Assembly: GCA_902362725.1 (NCBI GenBank)
Contig: CABIXM010000004.1
Location: 1 to 34,224, forward strand
DNA length: 34,224 nucleotides
Source: Clostridiaceae bacterium
GTDB taxonomy: Bacteria > Bacillota > Clostridia > Lachnospirales > Lachnospiraceae
Reading direction: 5' to 3'
Shown here: piece by piece, positions 1 through 7,588 of the stretch
Position numbering within the stretch: the first letter of the stretch is position 1
Layout of the letters: each line of letters begins with the position of its first letter
The notes under the pieces: model-generated
The model's database searches: none
What the model was told of the DNA's origin: nothing
What the model saw: the letters and a program-made list of their open reading frames with translations, nothing else
Position numbers and translations under genes: made by a program

Positions 1-21
1 TCTTGTAAAAGAATTCTGTCG

Positions 22-64
22 ATAACCGTTGACCTTTTAGTATAAAAGGCTGACGGTTATTTTT
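22..64 (+). terminator. Rho-independent terminator of an off-window gene
   Basis: ATAACCGT (22-29) pairs with ACGGTTAT (53-60), and an inner stem CCTTTT (33-38) pairs with AAAAGG (44-49) around a 5-nt loop. A short T-run (60-64) follows. It probably ends a plus-strand transcript whose gene lies left of the window. Confidence 0.75.
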
Positions 65-133
65 CTATACACTGTTTTATTTGACGCTTACAAAAAAACT
101 ATTAGTTTTTTAGAGAAAAAACTTATCGTAACA

Positions 134-162
134 TTGACAACTATACTTGTCAATGTTATGAT
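134..162 (+). promoter_or_regulatory. Sigma-A promoter of the XRE regulator gene
   Basis: A perfect -35 TTGACA (134-139) is followed by a 17-bp spacer and the -10 TATGAT (157-162). It lies about 45 bp upstream of the regulator start codon. The -35 is embedded in a palindrome (see the operator entry), so the promoter can be blocked by a bound repressor. Confidence 0.8.
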
Positions 163-185
163 AATGATGACAAGAAAAGTTGTCA
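134..185 (+). promoter_or_regulatory. Tandem palindromic operators, probably for the adjacent XRE repressor
   Basis: Two copies of the same palindrome are present: TTGACAA-N6-TTGTCAA (134-153) and TGACAA-N6-TTGTCA (168-185). They are offset by 33 bp, about three helical turns. The first covers the -35 box and the second lies just downstream of the expected transcription start. This arrangement fits cooperative autorepression by the small HTH protein encoded next. The assignment to that protein is inference. Confidence 0.6.
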
Positions 186-208
186 AATACAAAGGAGAGC
201 TGAACATT

Positions 209-439
209 ATGCCGTTATTAAATCGATTGAAGGAATACCGCTCCCGGCTGAATCTGAATCAGACGGAGCTGGGGAAGAAGGCGGGGGTGTCCCGGCAGAC
301 GATCAGTCTGATTGAACGGGGCGATTATTCGCCATCGGTGACATTGGCTTTGAAGCTGGCGATGATTTGCGAGGTACAGGTAGAGGATATTTTCCGGTAT
401 AAGGAGGATGGGGAAGATGAAAGAGAAGAAAACGAATAG
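209..439 (+). CDS. Small XRE/Cro-C1-family HTH transcriptional regulator
   Basis: A 76-residue DNA-binding protein made almost entirely of one helix-turn-helix. The helices run through LNQTELGKKAGVSRQTIS (about residues 15-33), followed by the ERGDYSPS turn and ALKLAMICEV, typical of the short YgzD/plasmid-type XRE family. The ATG at 209 is chosen because AAAGGAGAG (191-199) sits correctly before it; the frame is open further upstream to 134 but would start inside the -35 box. Its 3' end overlaps the next gene by 23 bp, so the two are translationally coupled. This pairing of a small repressor with a membrane protein is common in Firmicutes. The two palindromes upstream suggest autoregulation. 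The signal it senses is unknown. Confidence 0.85.
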   Translation: MPLLNRLKEYRSRLNLNQTELGKKAGVSRQTISLIERGDYSPSVTLALKLAMICEVQVEDIFRYKEDGEDEREENE

Positions 440-1208
440 CTATAAAAATGGTCTGAAGATTATTGCGGTTGCGATGGTGATAGGAGGCATATTGGGTGGC
501 GTTTCCGGAGGCATTTATGAGGCAGCCAAAGCGTACGGAATCGGAATTGACATGGCGGGAATCACTGTGCTGATTCAAAGCGTGCTGGCACCGCTTCTGG
601 GAATTATTTTTGCAGGATCTGTGATTCTGGGGGAGACCAGTTACCGGAGGCTGAAAGCGACCTGTGAAAAGCAGCAGACAGCGGAGGATGAAGAATGCGA
701 TCGGCTGGAATATGAGGAAGAAAAAGAAGGGGCCTTTGGAATGAATGTAAGTGTGGTATCTCAGGTACTCAGTATTCTGGTTTTGACCTTCGGCTACTCT
801 ATGAAGTATATTACAAGCGACGGCCATGCATTTCGTTTCCTGGCAGCTTGCATCGTGTTTATCGCCTGCTTTATCTATGAGTATTTCTGGCAGATTCGTT
901 ATGTGAAGCTGCTTCAGAAGACCCATCCGGAGAAAAAGGGAGAACCGTCTTCACTGAAGTTTCAGGAGCAGTGGCTGGAGAGCTGCGATGAAGCGGAGAA
1001 AGAGATTATATACCAGAGTGCTTACAAGGCCTATATGACGGTGAATCGGACGATTCCGGTTCTGCTGGTGGGAACGATGGTAGCGAATTTGTATTTTGAT
1101 ACAGGGATGTTTGCAGTGGTAGTAGTATCCGTTATCTGGCTGCTGACGCAGTTTACATATTCGCATTACTGTATAAAGCTGAGAGAAGCGAGGGCGTTGG
1201 TCAGATAA
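417..1208 (+). CDS. Multi-pass membrane protein, DUF3169-like
   Basis: A 263-residue membrane protein of unknown function. Hydrophobic segments lie near residues 11-34, 46-72, 110-131, 139-160, 212-230 and 231-251, so about six helices are likely, with acidic cytoplasmic stretches (about 88-105 and 170-200) between them. The ATG at 417 is preferred over the one at 408 because AGGAGG at 402-407 is 9 nt before 417 but directly abuts 408. It overlaps the XRE gene and is presumably co-transcribed with it. Size, topology and location beside a short XRE regulator resemble the DUF3169 family, but I recognise the family by context more than by a clear motif. No enzyme motif is visible. Confidence 0.6.
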   Translation: MKEKKTNSYKNGLKIIAVAMVIGGILGGVSGGIYEAAKAYGIGIDMAGITVLIQSVLAPLLGIIFAGSVILGETSYRRLKATCEKQQTAEDEECDRLEYEEEKEGAFGMNVSVVSQVLSILVLTFGYSMKYITSDGHAFRFLAACIVFIACFIYEYFWQIRYVKLLQKTHPEKKGEPSSLKFQEQWLESCDEAEKEIIYQSAYKAYMTVNRTIPVLLVGTMVANLYFDTGMFAVVVVSVIWLLTQFTYSHYCIKLREARALVR

Positions 1209-1267
1209 AAGAAATCTCTTTCCCGAACACACATTTTGTGTTAGAATGGAATCCGAGGTTTGAATGT

Positions 1268-3937
1268 ATGGAAAAGAGAACGACAATCGGAATCCTGGCC
1301 CATGTGGACGCAGGAAAGACAACTTTGGCGGAAGCCATGCTTTACCGGTGCGGCGCCATTCGGAAGGCGGGCCGCGTGGATCATGGCGACGCCCATATGG
1401 ATACACACAGTCTGGAGCGGGCCAGAGGCATTACGATTTTTGCAAGCCAGGCGCAGCTTCAGCTGGGGGACTGGAAAGCGGCGCTCTTAGATACGCCGGG
1501 ACATGTGGACTTTTCGGCAGAGATGGAGCGTACCCTCTGGGTGCTGGATTACGCCATCCTGGTGATCAACGGCGCGGATGGCGTGCAGGCCCATGTGCGT
1601 ACCCTCTGGAAGCTTTTGCGGCAGTACCGGATTCCGGTTTTTCTATTTGTCAATAAAATGGATCAGCCCGGAACGGATCGAGCGGCGCTCCTGGCGGAAT
1701 TGAAGGACGCGCTGGACGGACGCTGTGTGGATTTTACGGCGGATCGGGCCAGGACGGATATCTGGGAAGATGTGGCGGTCTGTGACGAGGCGTTACTGGA
1801 GAAATTCCTGGAAGAGGGAACGCTGAGCGCGGAAAGTATTGCCCATCAGATAAAGAAGCGGCAACTTTACCCCTGTTATTTTGGTTCGGCTTTGAAGGAC
1901 GAAGGTGTGCAGGAGTTCCTGGATGACATGGCGCGCTATATGGAGCAGCCGATGTATCCGGCGGAATTCGGCGCCCGTGTATACAAAATTGGCCGGGATG
2001 AACAGGGAAATCGCTTAAGCTATCTGAAAGTGACAGGCGGTTCCCTGAAGGTAAAACAGCTCATTCGGGGCGAGACAGACGGCGAGAGCTGGGAGGAGAA
2101 GGCAGATCAGATTCGGCTATATTCCGGCGGCAGCTTCGAGGCTGTGCAGGAGGCACCCGCGGGTACGGTCTGTGCCGTGACAGGTCTTTCCAGAACTTGG
2201 GCTGGTGAAGGCATGGGAATGGAAGGAAGAGGCCCAGTTCCCGCACTGGAGCCGGTTCTGACGTATCAGCTTCTGCCTCCGGATGGCTGCAATCTTCAGG
2301 AACTTTTACAGAAGCTTCGCAGGCTGGAGGAAGAACTCCCGGAGCTCCATGTGGTCTGGCAGGAAGAACTCTCGGAGATTCACGTGCGGGTGATGGGCGA
2401 GGTACAGATTGAGATTTTGAAGAGCCTGATACAGGAGCGCTTTGGTGTTCCGGTGGAATTTGGCGCAGGCAGTATCGTATACAAAGAGACCATTGAAAAT
2501 GTGGTGGAGGGCGTGGGACATTTTGAGCCCTTGCGTCATTATGCGGAGGTACATTTGCTTCTGGAGCCGGGCGAGCGGGGAAGCGGCCTGGTGTTTGAGA
2601 GCCGGTGCAGTGAAGATGTGCTGGATCGGAACTGGCAGAGACTGATTCTGACACACCTGGCCGAGCGAAGCCATCCGGGCGTGCTGACAGGCTCTGAGAT
2701 CACCGATATGAAGATTTCGCTGGTGGCGGGTCGTGCCCATGCCAAGCATACGGAAGGCGGCGATTTCCGCCAGGCCACCTACCGGGCGGTGCGGCAGGGA
2801 CTGAAGCAGGCGAAAAGCGTACTTCTGGAGCCTTTCTATGAGTTCCGGCTGACGATTCCGGCGGATAAGCTGGGACGGGCCATGACGGATATTCAGAAGA
2901 TGACTGGTACTTTCTCCGAGCCGGAAAATGAGAACGGCCAGATGGTATTAAAGGGGAGTGCGCCGGTATCACAGATGCAGGGATATGCGGCGGAGGTAAC
3001 TGCCTACACCCGGGGACTGGGACATCTGTCCTGTGCCCTGAAGGGTTACGGCCCTTGCGCAAATGCGGACGAGGTGATCGCGGCCATGGGCTATGATTCC
3101 GAGGCGGATATTCTGAATCCCACCGGTTCAGTATTCTGCGCCCACGGCGCGGGCTTTTATGTGCCCTGGAACCAGGTCTTTTCCTATATGCAGGTGGATG
3201 GTGTGCTGCGGCCAAAGAAAGAGCCGAAGGAAGCGGGACTTGAGACAGCCAGAAGAAGCCAGTCGTCTCTGGGCGCGGTGGATCCGAAGGAACTGGATGC
3301 GATCTTCGAGCGGACCTACGGCCCGATCCGGCGGGATCGCCAGGGCGTGGGCCGTGTGGAGCGCAGCTTCCGGAAGGAGCCGGAGGATACCGGAAAACGG
3401 GAAATTAAGCTTCGCAAGAAGGAAAAGGAATACCTTCTGGTGGATGGATACAACATCATTTTCGCCTGGGAGGACTTGAAAGCTCTGTCAGAGATTAACA
3501 TGGAAGCTGCCAGAGGAAAACTCATGGACATCCTGAGCAATCTGCAGGGTGCTCTGGGCTGCACCCTGATTCTGGTCTTCGATGCCTATCGGGTCGAGGG
3601 TGGCACGAGGGAGATCTTCAAGTATCACAACATTCATGTGGTGTATACAAAAGAAGCCGAGACGGCAGACCAGTATATTGAGAAGACGGTTCACGAGCTG
3701 GGACGGAAGTATCAGGTGACGGTAGCCACCTCAGACGGCCTGGAGCAGGTGATTATCATGGGCCAGGGAGCCAGCCGACTTTCTGCGTCAGGCCTACGGG
3801 AACTGGTGGAGGTGACCGGAAGCGAGCTTCGGGAGACCATGGAGCAGAAGCCGGCAGGTGGCAAAAACTACCTGTTTGAAAATCTGTCCGATGAGGTACG
3901 CGGCTGGATAGAGGAAATTTTGTCTGCAGAGGAATGA
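1268..3937 (+). CDS. EF-G/TetM-like translational GTPase fused to a YacP/Rae1-type PIN nuclease domain
   Basis: The 889-residue product begins with a complete translational GTPase: G1 AHVDAGKT (11-18), G2 RGITI (53-57), G3 DTPGH (75-79) and G4 NKMD (129-132), followed by EF-G-like domains as in ribosomal protection proteins of the TetM class (usually about 640 residues). After a charged linker, a second module starts near residue 720. It matches YacP/Rae1, the NYN/PIN-fold protein that in Bacillus subtilis cleaves mRNA in the ribosomal A site: VDGYN (D726), VFDAY (D772), ETAD (E798, D801), TSD (D823), then GQGASRLSA. These are the acidic positions expected of a PIN nuclease. The ATG at 1268 aligns with TetM starts, although its Shine-Dalgarno (GAGGT, 1255-1259) is weak; an in-frame GTG at 1238 is less likely. 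The stop overlaps an ATG at 3934. Whether it gives tetracycline protection cannot be told from sequence. Confidence 0.9.
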   Translation: MEKRTTIGILAHVDAGKTTLAEAMLYRCGAIRKAGRVDHGDAHMDTHSLERARGITIFASQAQLQLGDWKAALLDTPGHVDFSAEMERTLWVLDYAILVINGADGVQAHVRTLWKLLRQYRIPVFLFVNKMDQPGTDRAALLAELKDALDGRCVDFTADRARTDIWEDVAVCDEALLEKFLEEGTLSAESIAHQIKKRQLYPCYFGSALKDEGVQEFLDDMARYMEQPMYPAEFGARVYKIGRDEQGNRLSYLKVTGGSLKVKQLIRGETDGESWEEKADQIRLYSGGSFEAVQEAPAGTVCAVTGLSRTWAGEGMGMEGRGPVPALEPVLTYQLLPPDGCNLQELLQKLRRLEEELPELHVVWQEELSEIHVRVMGEVQIEILKSLIQERFGVPVEFGAGSIVYKETIENVVEGVGHFEPLRHYAEVHLLLEPGERGSGLVFESRCSEDVLDRNWQRLILTHLAERSHPGVLTGSEITDMKISLVAGRAHAKHTEGGDFRQATYRAVRQGLKQAKSVLLEPFYEFRLTIPADKLGRAMTDIQKMTGTFSEPENENGQMVLKGSAPVSQMQGYAAEVTAYTRGLGHLSCALKGYGPCANADEVIAAMGYDSEADILNPTGSVFCAHGAGFYVPWNQVFSYMQVDGVLRPKKEPKEAGLETARRSQSSLGAVDPKELDAIFERTYGPIRRDRQGVGRVERSFRKEPEDTGKREIKLRKKEKEYLLVDGYNIIFAWEDLKALSEINMEAARGKLMDILSNLQGALGCTLILVFDAYRVEGGTREIFKYHNIHVVYTKEAETADQYIEKTVHELGRKYQVTVATSDGLEQVIIMGQGASRLSASGLRELVEVTGSELRETMEQKPAGGKNYLFENLSDEVRGWIEEILSAEE

Positions 3938-3999
3938 TATTCAGCGGAAGAAAAACAGAGTATCCTAAGAGAAAATCAGATTCAGGAGTGAATTTTTAC

Positions 4000-5163
4000 A
4001 TGAATAAAAAAGAAATTGCGGAAATCAAAAAGCAGTTTACGCCCCAGAACTGTGCGCTGACCAGACTCTGCGCCTGTTATGTGGACGGCGAGAAGAATAA
4101 AAAAAGTGAGATGAAGGAAGCCTTTCTCTCCCAGTCGGAGGAGGAGTGCTTTAAGTATTTTGAGATTTTTCGGAAGAGCCTGTCCGGCACGGTGGGAAAG
4201 AACCTGGTCAATCTGGAATTCCCGCTGGACGCGGAGATGGAAGGTGGGCAGCAGGAATTTTTGCTGAAGCTTCGTGACAGTAAGCTGAAAGACGACGTGC
4301 TTCTGGAGCAGTTTTATGATAAAATCATAGAGACTTATGAATATGGCGAGAATTATCTGATTCTGCTGGTACACGGCATGTACGATGTGCCGGGCAAGGC
4401 CTCAGATAATGAGGAGATGTTTGATGCTTCCGACGAGGTATATGAATATCTGCTCTGCACCATTTGTCCGGTGAACCTGTCCAAGGCGGGCTTAAGCTAC
4501 GATGCGGAGAGCAATCGTTTCGCTTCCCGTGTCCGGGACTGGCTGGTGGAGCTGCCCATGGCAGGCTTTCTGTTTCCGGCCTTTCAGGATCGGAGCACGG
4601 ATTTACATAGTATGCTTTACTATTCCAAGAACGCGGAGGAACTGAAGGATGATTTCGTGGAAGGCATGTTCGGCTGCGGTACGCCGCTGACAGCGGCAGA
4701 CCAGAAGGACACCTTCAATGCCATGATTGAAGAGACTTTGGGTGAAGAATGCGACTACGTGGCAGTCCGCAATATCCACGAGAAGCTGTATGAGATGGCT
4801 GAGGAGAAAAAGGATGAGCCAGAGCCTCTGGTGCTGAGCAAGGCTGAAGTGAAACACCTTTTTGCCGAGAGCGGCGTGGAAGCAGAGAAGATGGAAGAGC
4901 TCGAGGAGCGCTATGAGGAATCTTCCGGAGCAAATACGGAGTTCCTGGCATCCAATGTAATGAATACCAGAAAATTTGAAATCAAGGCTCCGGATGTGGT
5001 GATTCAGGTGAATCCGGAGCGCACGGATCTGGTGGAGACCCGTATCATCGACGGCAGACAGTGCCTGGTGATTCCGGTGGACGACCGTGTGGAAGTAAAT
5101 GGAATTTCGGTTCGCACCATGCGCAGCAGCTGTGGCGGACAGATGAGTGAAGGAGAGGAATAG
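4000..5163 (+). CDS. DUF4317 family protein
   Basis: A 387-residue soluble protein of unknown function that I recognise as the DUF4317 family of Clostridia from its N-terminus (MNKKEIAEIKKQF, then a CYVDGEKNKK segment). It has no signal peptide or membrane helix and is rich in acidic residues. Several (I/L)xE(A/G) helical stretches suggest an all-alpha or mixed fold. The ATG at 4000 is chosen because it reproduces the family N-terminus and has AGGAG (3984-3988) upstream; an ATG at 3934 would overlap the stop of the GTPase gene. It ends 2 bp before greA, so the two are likely co-transcribed, which hints at a link to transcription or translation but does not prove one. Confidence 0.8.
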   Translation: MNKKEIAEIKKQFTPQNCALTRLCACYVDGEKNKKSEMKEAFLSQSEEECFKYFEIFRKSLSGTVGKNLVNLEFPLDAEMEGGQQEFLLKLRDSKLKDDVLLEQFYDKIIETYEYGENYLILLVHGMYDVPGKASDNEEMFDASDEVYEYLLCTICPVNLSKAGLSYDAESNRFASRVRDWLVELPMAGFLFPAFQDRSTDLHSMLYYSKNAEELKDDFVEGMFGCGTPLTAADQKDTFNAMIEETLGEECDYVAVRNIHEKLYEMAEEKKDEPEPLVLSKAEVKHLFAESGVEAEKMEELEERYEESSGANTEFLASNVMNTRKFEIKAPDVVIQVNPERTDLVETRIIDGRQCLVIPVDDRVEVNGISVRTMRSSCGGQMSEGEE

Positions 5164-5165
5164 GC

Positions 5166-5663
5166 ATGCGGGAACAGCTGACGAAGCAGGATGTGGAAAA
5201 AATTCAGCAGGAAATCGAGCACCGGAAGCTGGTGGTCCGGAAAGAGGCCATCGAAGCGGTCAAGGAAGCCCGGGCGCATGGAGACCTGAGCGAAAATTTC
5301 GAATATTACGCGGCCAAGAAGGACAAAAATCAGAATGAAAGCCGGATCCGCTATCTGGAGAGAATGCTGCGGACCGCGAAAGTGGTGGAGGACCATTCCA
5401 AGGCAGACGAGGTCGGCATGGATACCAAGGTTCTGCTCTACTACGAGGATGAGGACGAGACCGAAGAGGTCAAGATCGTCACATCCATCCGGGGCAATTC
5501 TCTGGAAGGCCGCATCAGTATCGAGTCGCCACTGGGCAAAGCCCTGCTGGGCCATAAAGTCGGCGATCGGGTCCACGTACAGGTGGGAAATGGCGGCTAC
5601 GACGTGGAGATCCGCGCCATCGACAAGGACGGCGGCGAAGAGGAAAGTATCAGGAAATTCTAA
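5166..5663 (+). CDS. greA: Transcription elongation factor GreA/GreB family
   Basis: A 165-residue transcript cleavage factor that rescues backtracked RNA polymerase by activating its intrinsic RNA hydrolysis. The N-terminal coiled coil carries the family hallmark EARAHGDLSENFEYYAAK (about 35-51), with the acidic tip residues D40 and E43 corresponding to the functional D41/E44 of E. coli GreA. The C-terminal FKBP-like domain contains ESPLGKALLGHKVGD (about 118-132), which contacts the polymerase secondary channel region. Length is slightly above the usual 158. The start is set by GGAGAGG (5152-5158) and the GreA-like N-terminus. It lies between DUF4317 (2-bp gap) and the methylase (42-bp gap), probably in one transcript. 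Confidence 0.9.
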   Translation: MREQLTKQDVEKIQQEIEHRKLVVRKEAIEAVKEARAHGDLSENFEYYAAKKDKNQNESRIRYLERMLRTAKVVEDHSKADEVGMDTKVLLYYEDEDETEEVKIVTSIRGNSLEGRISIESPLGKALLGHKVGDRVHVQVGNGGYDVEIRAIDKDGGEEESIRKF

Positions 5664-5705
5664 AGGTCCGCACCAGATAAATACAAAGAAAAACGGGGAA
5701 ATGTT

Positions 5706-6569
5706 ATGAATACGACGACCATGGTTCCATTTGTCAAATGGGCCGGCGGCAAGCGGCAGATGCTGGAGCAGCTCTATATCCGTATGCCGGATACTTACAA
5801 TGCATATTACGAGCCCTTCGTGGGCGGCGGGGCGCTGGTGCTGTCCCTGGCGCCGGAGGGAGCCCACATCAACGATATCAATCAGGAGCTGGTTCACACC
5901 TACACCGAGATCCGCGACCATCTGGACGCGATTCTGGAGAAGCTGATGGAGCTTGACAAGGTCACCTGCACCCGGGAATTCTATTACGACATGCGAAGCA
6001 GCTATAATGAAAAGCGCTTGAGCCATTCTTACGACACAGAGATGGCAGCCCTGTTCATTTATCTGAATAAACACTGCTTCAATGGCCTCTACCGGGTCAA
6101 CACAAAGGGAGAGTTTAACGTCCCTTGGAACCAGAAGCAGTCGGTCCGCTCCATGGATATGGAGAATATCAAGGCTATTTCTGCTTATCTGAAGTCAGTG
6201 ACCATCACCTGCCAGGATTTCGAGCAGGCTCTTACAGAGGCAAAAGCGGGCGATTTCGTCTATTTTGACAGCCCCTATGCGCCCCTGAATCCCACATCCT
6301 TTGATTCCTACACCAAGGAAGGATTTACCGAGGAAGAGCATCGCAGACTGGCTGCTTTGTTCCGGAGATTGACGGAAAAAGGCGTGTCCTGTATGCTGAC
6401 CAACCACAACACGGAGCTGATTCAGGAGCTGTACGAGGGTTTCCTGATCGAAGAGATCGACGTGCGCCGCGCCATCAATTCTGACCCGAAGAAGCGCCGG
6501 GGCAAGGAAGTTATTATTCGAAACTACGGGGAAGCCATCAAGCCGAAGCGCAGAACCCGGAAGAAATGA
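5706..6569 (+). CDS. Orphan Dam-type DNA adenine methylase (D12 class)
   Basis: A 287-residue N6-adenine DNA methyltransferase. FVKWAGGKRQ (9-18) and EPFVGGGAL (36-44) form the AdoMet-binding start typical of the D12/Dam/DpnII class. The catalytic motif IV is FDSPYAPL, with D188-S-P-Y191 instead of the usual DPPY. The C-terminus is basic (KPKRRTRKK). No restriction endonuclease gene adjoins it, so it is probably a solitary methylase acting in replication, repair or gene regulation. Dam-class relatives methylate GATC, but specificity cannot be read from the sequence. It follows greA closely. A purine-rich GGGGAAA before the start serves as a modest ribosome site. Confidence 0.85.
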   Translation: MNTTTMVPFVKWAGGKRQMLEQLYIRMPDTYNAYYEPFVGGGALVLSLAPEGAHINDINQELVHTYTEIRDHLDAILEKLMELDKVTCTREFYYDMRSSYNEKRLSHSYDTEMAALFIYLNKHCFNGLYRVNTKGEFNVPWNQKQSVRSMDMENIKAISAYLKSVTITCQDFEQALTEAKAGDFVYFDSPYAPLNPTSFDSYTKEGFTEEEHRRLAALFRRLTEKGVSCMLTNHNTELIQELYEGFLIEEIDVRRAINSDPKKRRGKEVIIRNYGEAIKPKRRTRKK

Positions 6570-6592
6570 GAAAAGGGGTGCGGCACTGCGCC

Positions 6593-6621
6593 TTGTCAAG
6601 CAGTCCGGCTTCTGGTAAAAT
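6593..6621 (+). promoter_or_regulatory. Sigma-A promoter for the SseB-like gene
   Basis: TTGTCA (6593-6598), 17-bp spacer, TAAAAT (6616-6621), placed about 48 bp before the start codon. The match to consensus and the spacing are good. Confidence 0.6.
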
Positions 6622-6669
6622 AGTAAGAAATGATGCCGTGACAGGTTATCGGAAAGAGGGACATAGGTT

Positions 6670-7479
6670 ATGAGTACAGATAATCGATTGATGATAAAAA
6701 ATTTACAGAAACTGGAGCATTTTTATGTTCTGATTTCCAAGGCAACGAATCTGCCTTATGCAGAGTGTGATGCGGAGACCTTTGACGATCAGGTGGCAAT
6801 TTTTGAACATGAACAGGACGCGAAGGATTACGCGGAGAAGCTGGAGGAACAGCAGTATCCGACAGTGGTGACAGAGATTGTAAAGGATAAGATGTCCGCT
6901 TTTTATACCGGCCTTTACCTGACCGGAATCAACCGGGTGGCCTTCCACAATGGTTCCGGCTTCTGCTATCTGGATCTGAGCAGTGTGGTAACCGTGAAAA
7001 AGCCGGAGCAGAAGGACAATATGCCGCCGGTGATGAACGATTCCCTGCAGTTGACGGCTGTATATTTTTTACAGGAACTGAGACGGTCAAATCAGAATAC
7101 GCCGGATCCGGAGCGGACCGCCCGTTTACGGGAGATGGAGCAGGAGCTGATCGCAAATCTGAAGCGTTCCCGTTTTGTGCTGGCAATTGATATTACCGAT
7201 GTGAAGGGACCGCTGGATCTGACCAAGCCGAACCCGGATGTAAAGGTTCCCTATCTGAAGAATCCGGCAGGCGACATCATCCAGCCGATTTTCTCAGACC
7301 TGTGGGAGTTTGAAAAATTCCGCCAGAAGAATCCCCGGAAGCTGCAGGCGCTGGCCGCGCCTTTCCAGAAGCTGGTTCCGCCGCTGATTCAGAATGCCAA
7401 GGGCTTCGCACTGAACCCGGCAGGCTTCAATCTGCTGCTGCAGAGGGACAAGGTGGAAGCGCTGGCGAAACAGCAGTAA
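6670..7479 (+). CDS. SseB-like protein of unknown function
   Basis: A 269-residue soluble protein with no signal sequence. The second half (about 165-269) has the layout of the SseB N-terminal domain family: a beta-rich stretch with PYLKNPAGDIIQPIF, then DLWEFEKF, and finally GFALNPAGFNLLL. The first half, with an IFEHEQDAKDYAEKL segment, may be a second divergent copy of the same fold. SseB-domain proteins in Firmicutes have no established role. The ATG at 6670 follows GAAAGAGGG. It has its own promoter (6593-6621) and ends in a strong hairpin shared with ychF, so it is probably a single-gene transcript. Confidence 0.6.
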   Translation: MSTDNRLMIKNLQKLEHFYVLISKATNLPYAECDAETFDDQVAIFEHEQDAKDYAEKLEEQQYPTVVTEIVKDKMSAFYTGLYLTGINRVAFHNGSGFCYLDLSSVVTVKKPEQKDNMPPVMNDSLQLTAVYFLQELRRSNQNTPDPERTARLREMEQELIANLKRSRFVLAIDITDVKGPLDLTKPNPDVKVPYLKNPAGDIIQPIFSDLWEFEKFRQKNPRKLQALAAPFQKLVPPLIQNAKGFALNPAGFNLLLQRDKVEALAKQQ

Positions 7480-7520
7480 TCATTTCAGAGTGCGTAGAAC
7501 GCATAAACGAGTATGCAAAC

Positions 7521-7558
7521 GAAAGGGAGCAGCCATATCATCATGGCCGCTCCCTTTC
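7521..7558. terminator. Bidirectional hairpin terminator between convergent genes
   Basis: GAAAGGGAGC (7521-7530) pairs perfectly with GCTCCCTTTC (7549-7558), and the stem continues inward as GCCAT/ATGGC after a single mismatch, with a 6-nt loop. It lies between the stop of the SseB-like gene and the minus-strand stop of ychF. The flanking T-runs are weak on both sides. Confidence 0.7.
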
Positions 7559-7588
7559 ATTTGCCTTCGAAATGATTAATAAACTTAT

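Noticed and set aside
303..926. Long minus-strand reading frames opposite the XRE and membrane-protein genes
   Set aside because: They are antisense shadows without ribosome sites or recognisable domains, like many other long antisense frames in this window.
1268..3937. An acquired tetracycline-resistance gene on a mobile element
   Set aside because: The GTPase is TetM-like, but there are no conjugation, integrase or transposase genes, no tet(M)-type leader was noticed, and a YacP domain is fused to it. It looks like a resident chromosomal gene.
6570..6600. Terminator hairpin directly after the adenine methylase gene
   Set aside because: The possible AAGG/CCTT stem has several mismatches and no T-run.
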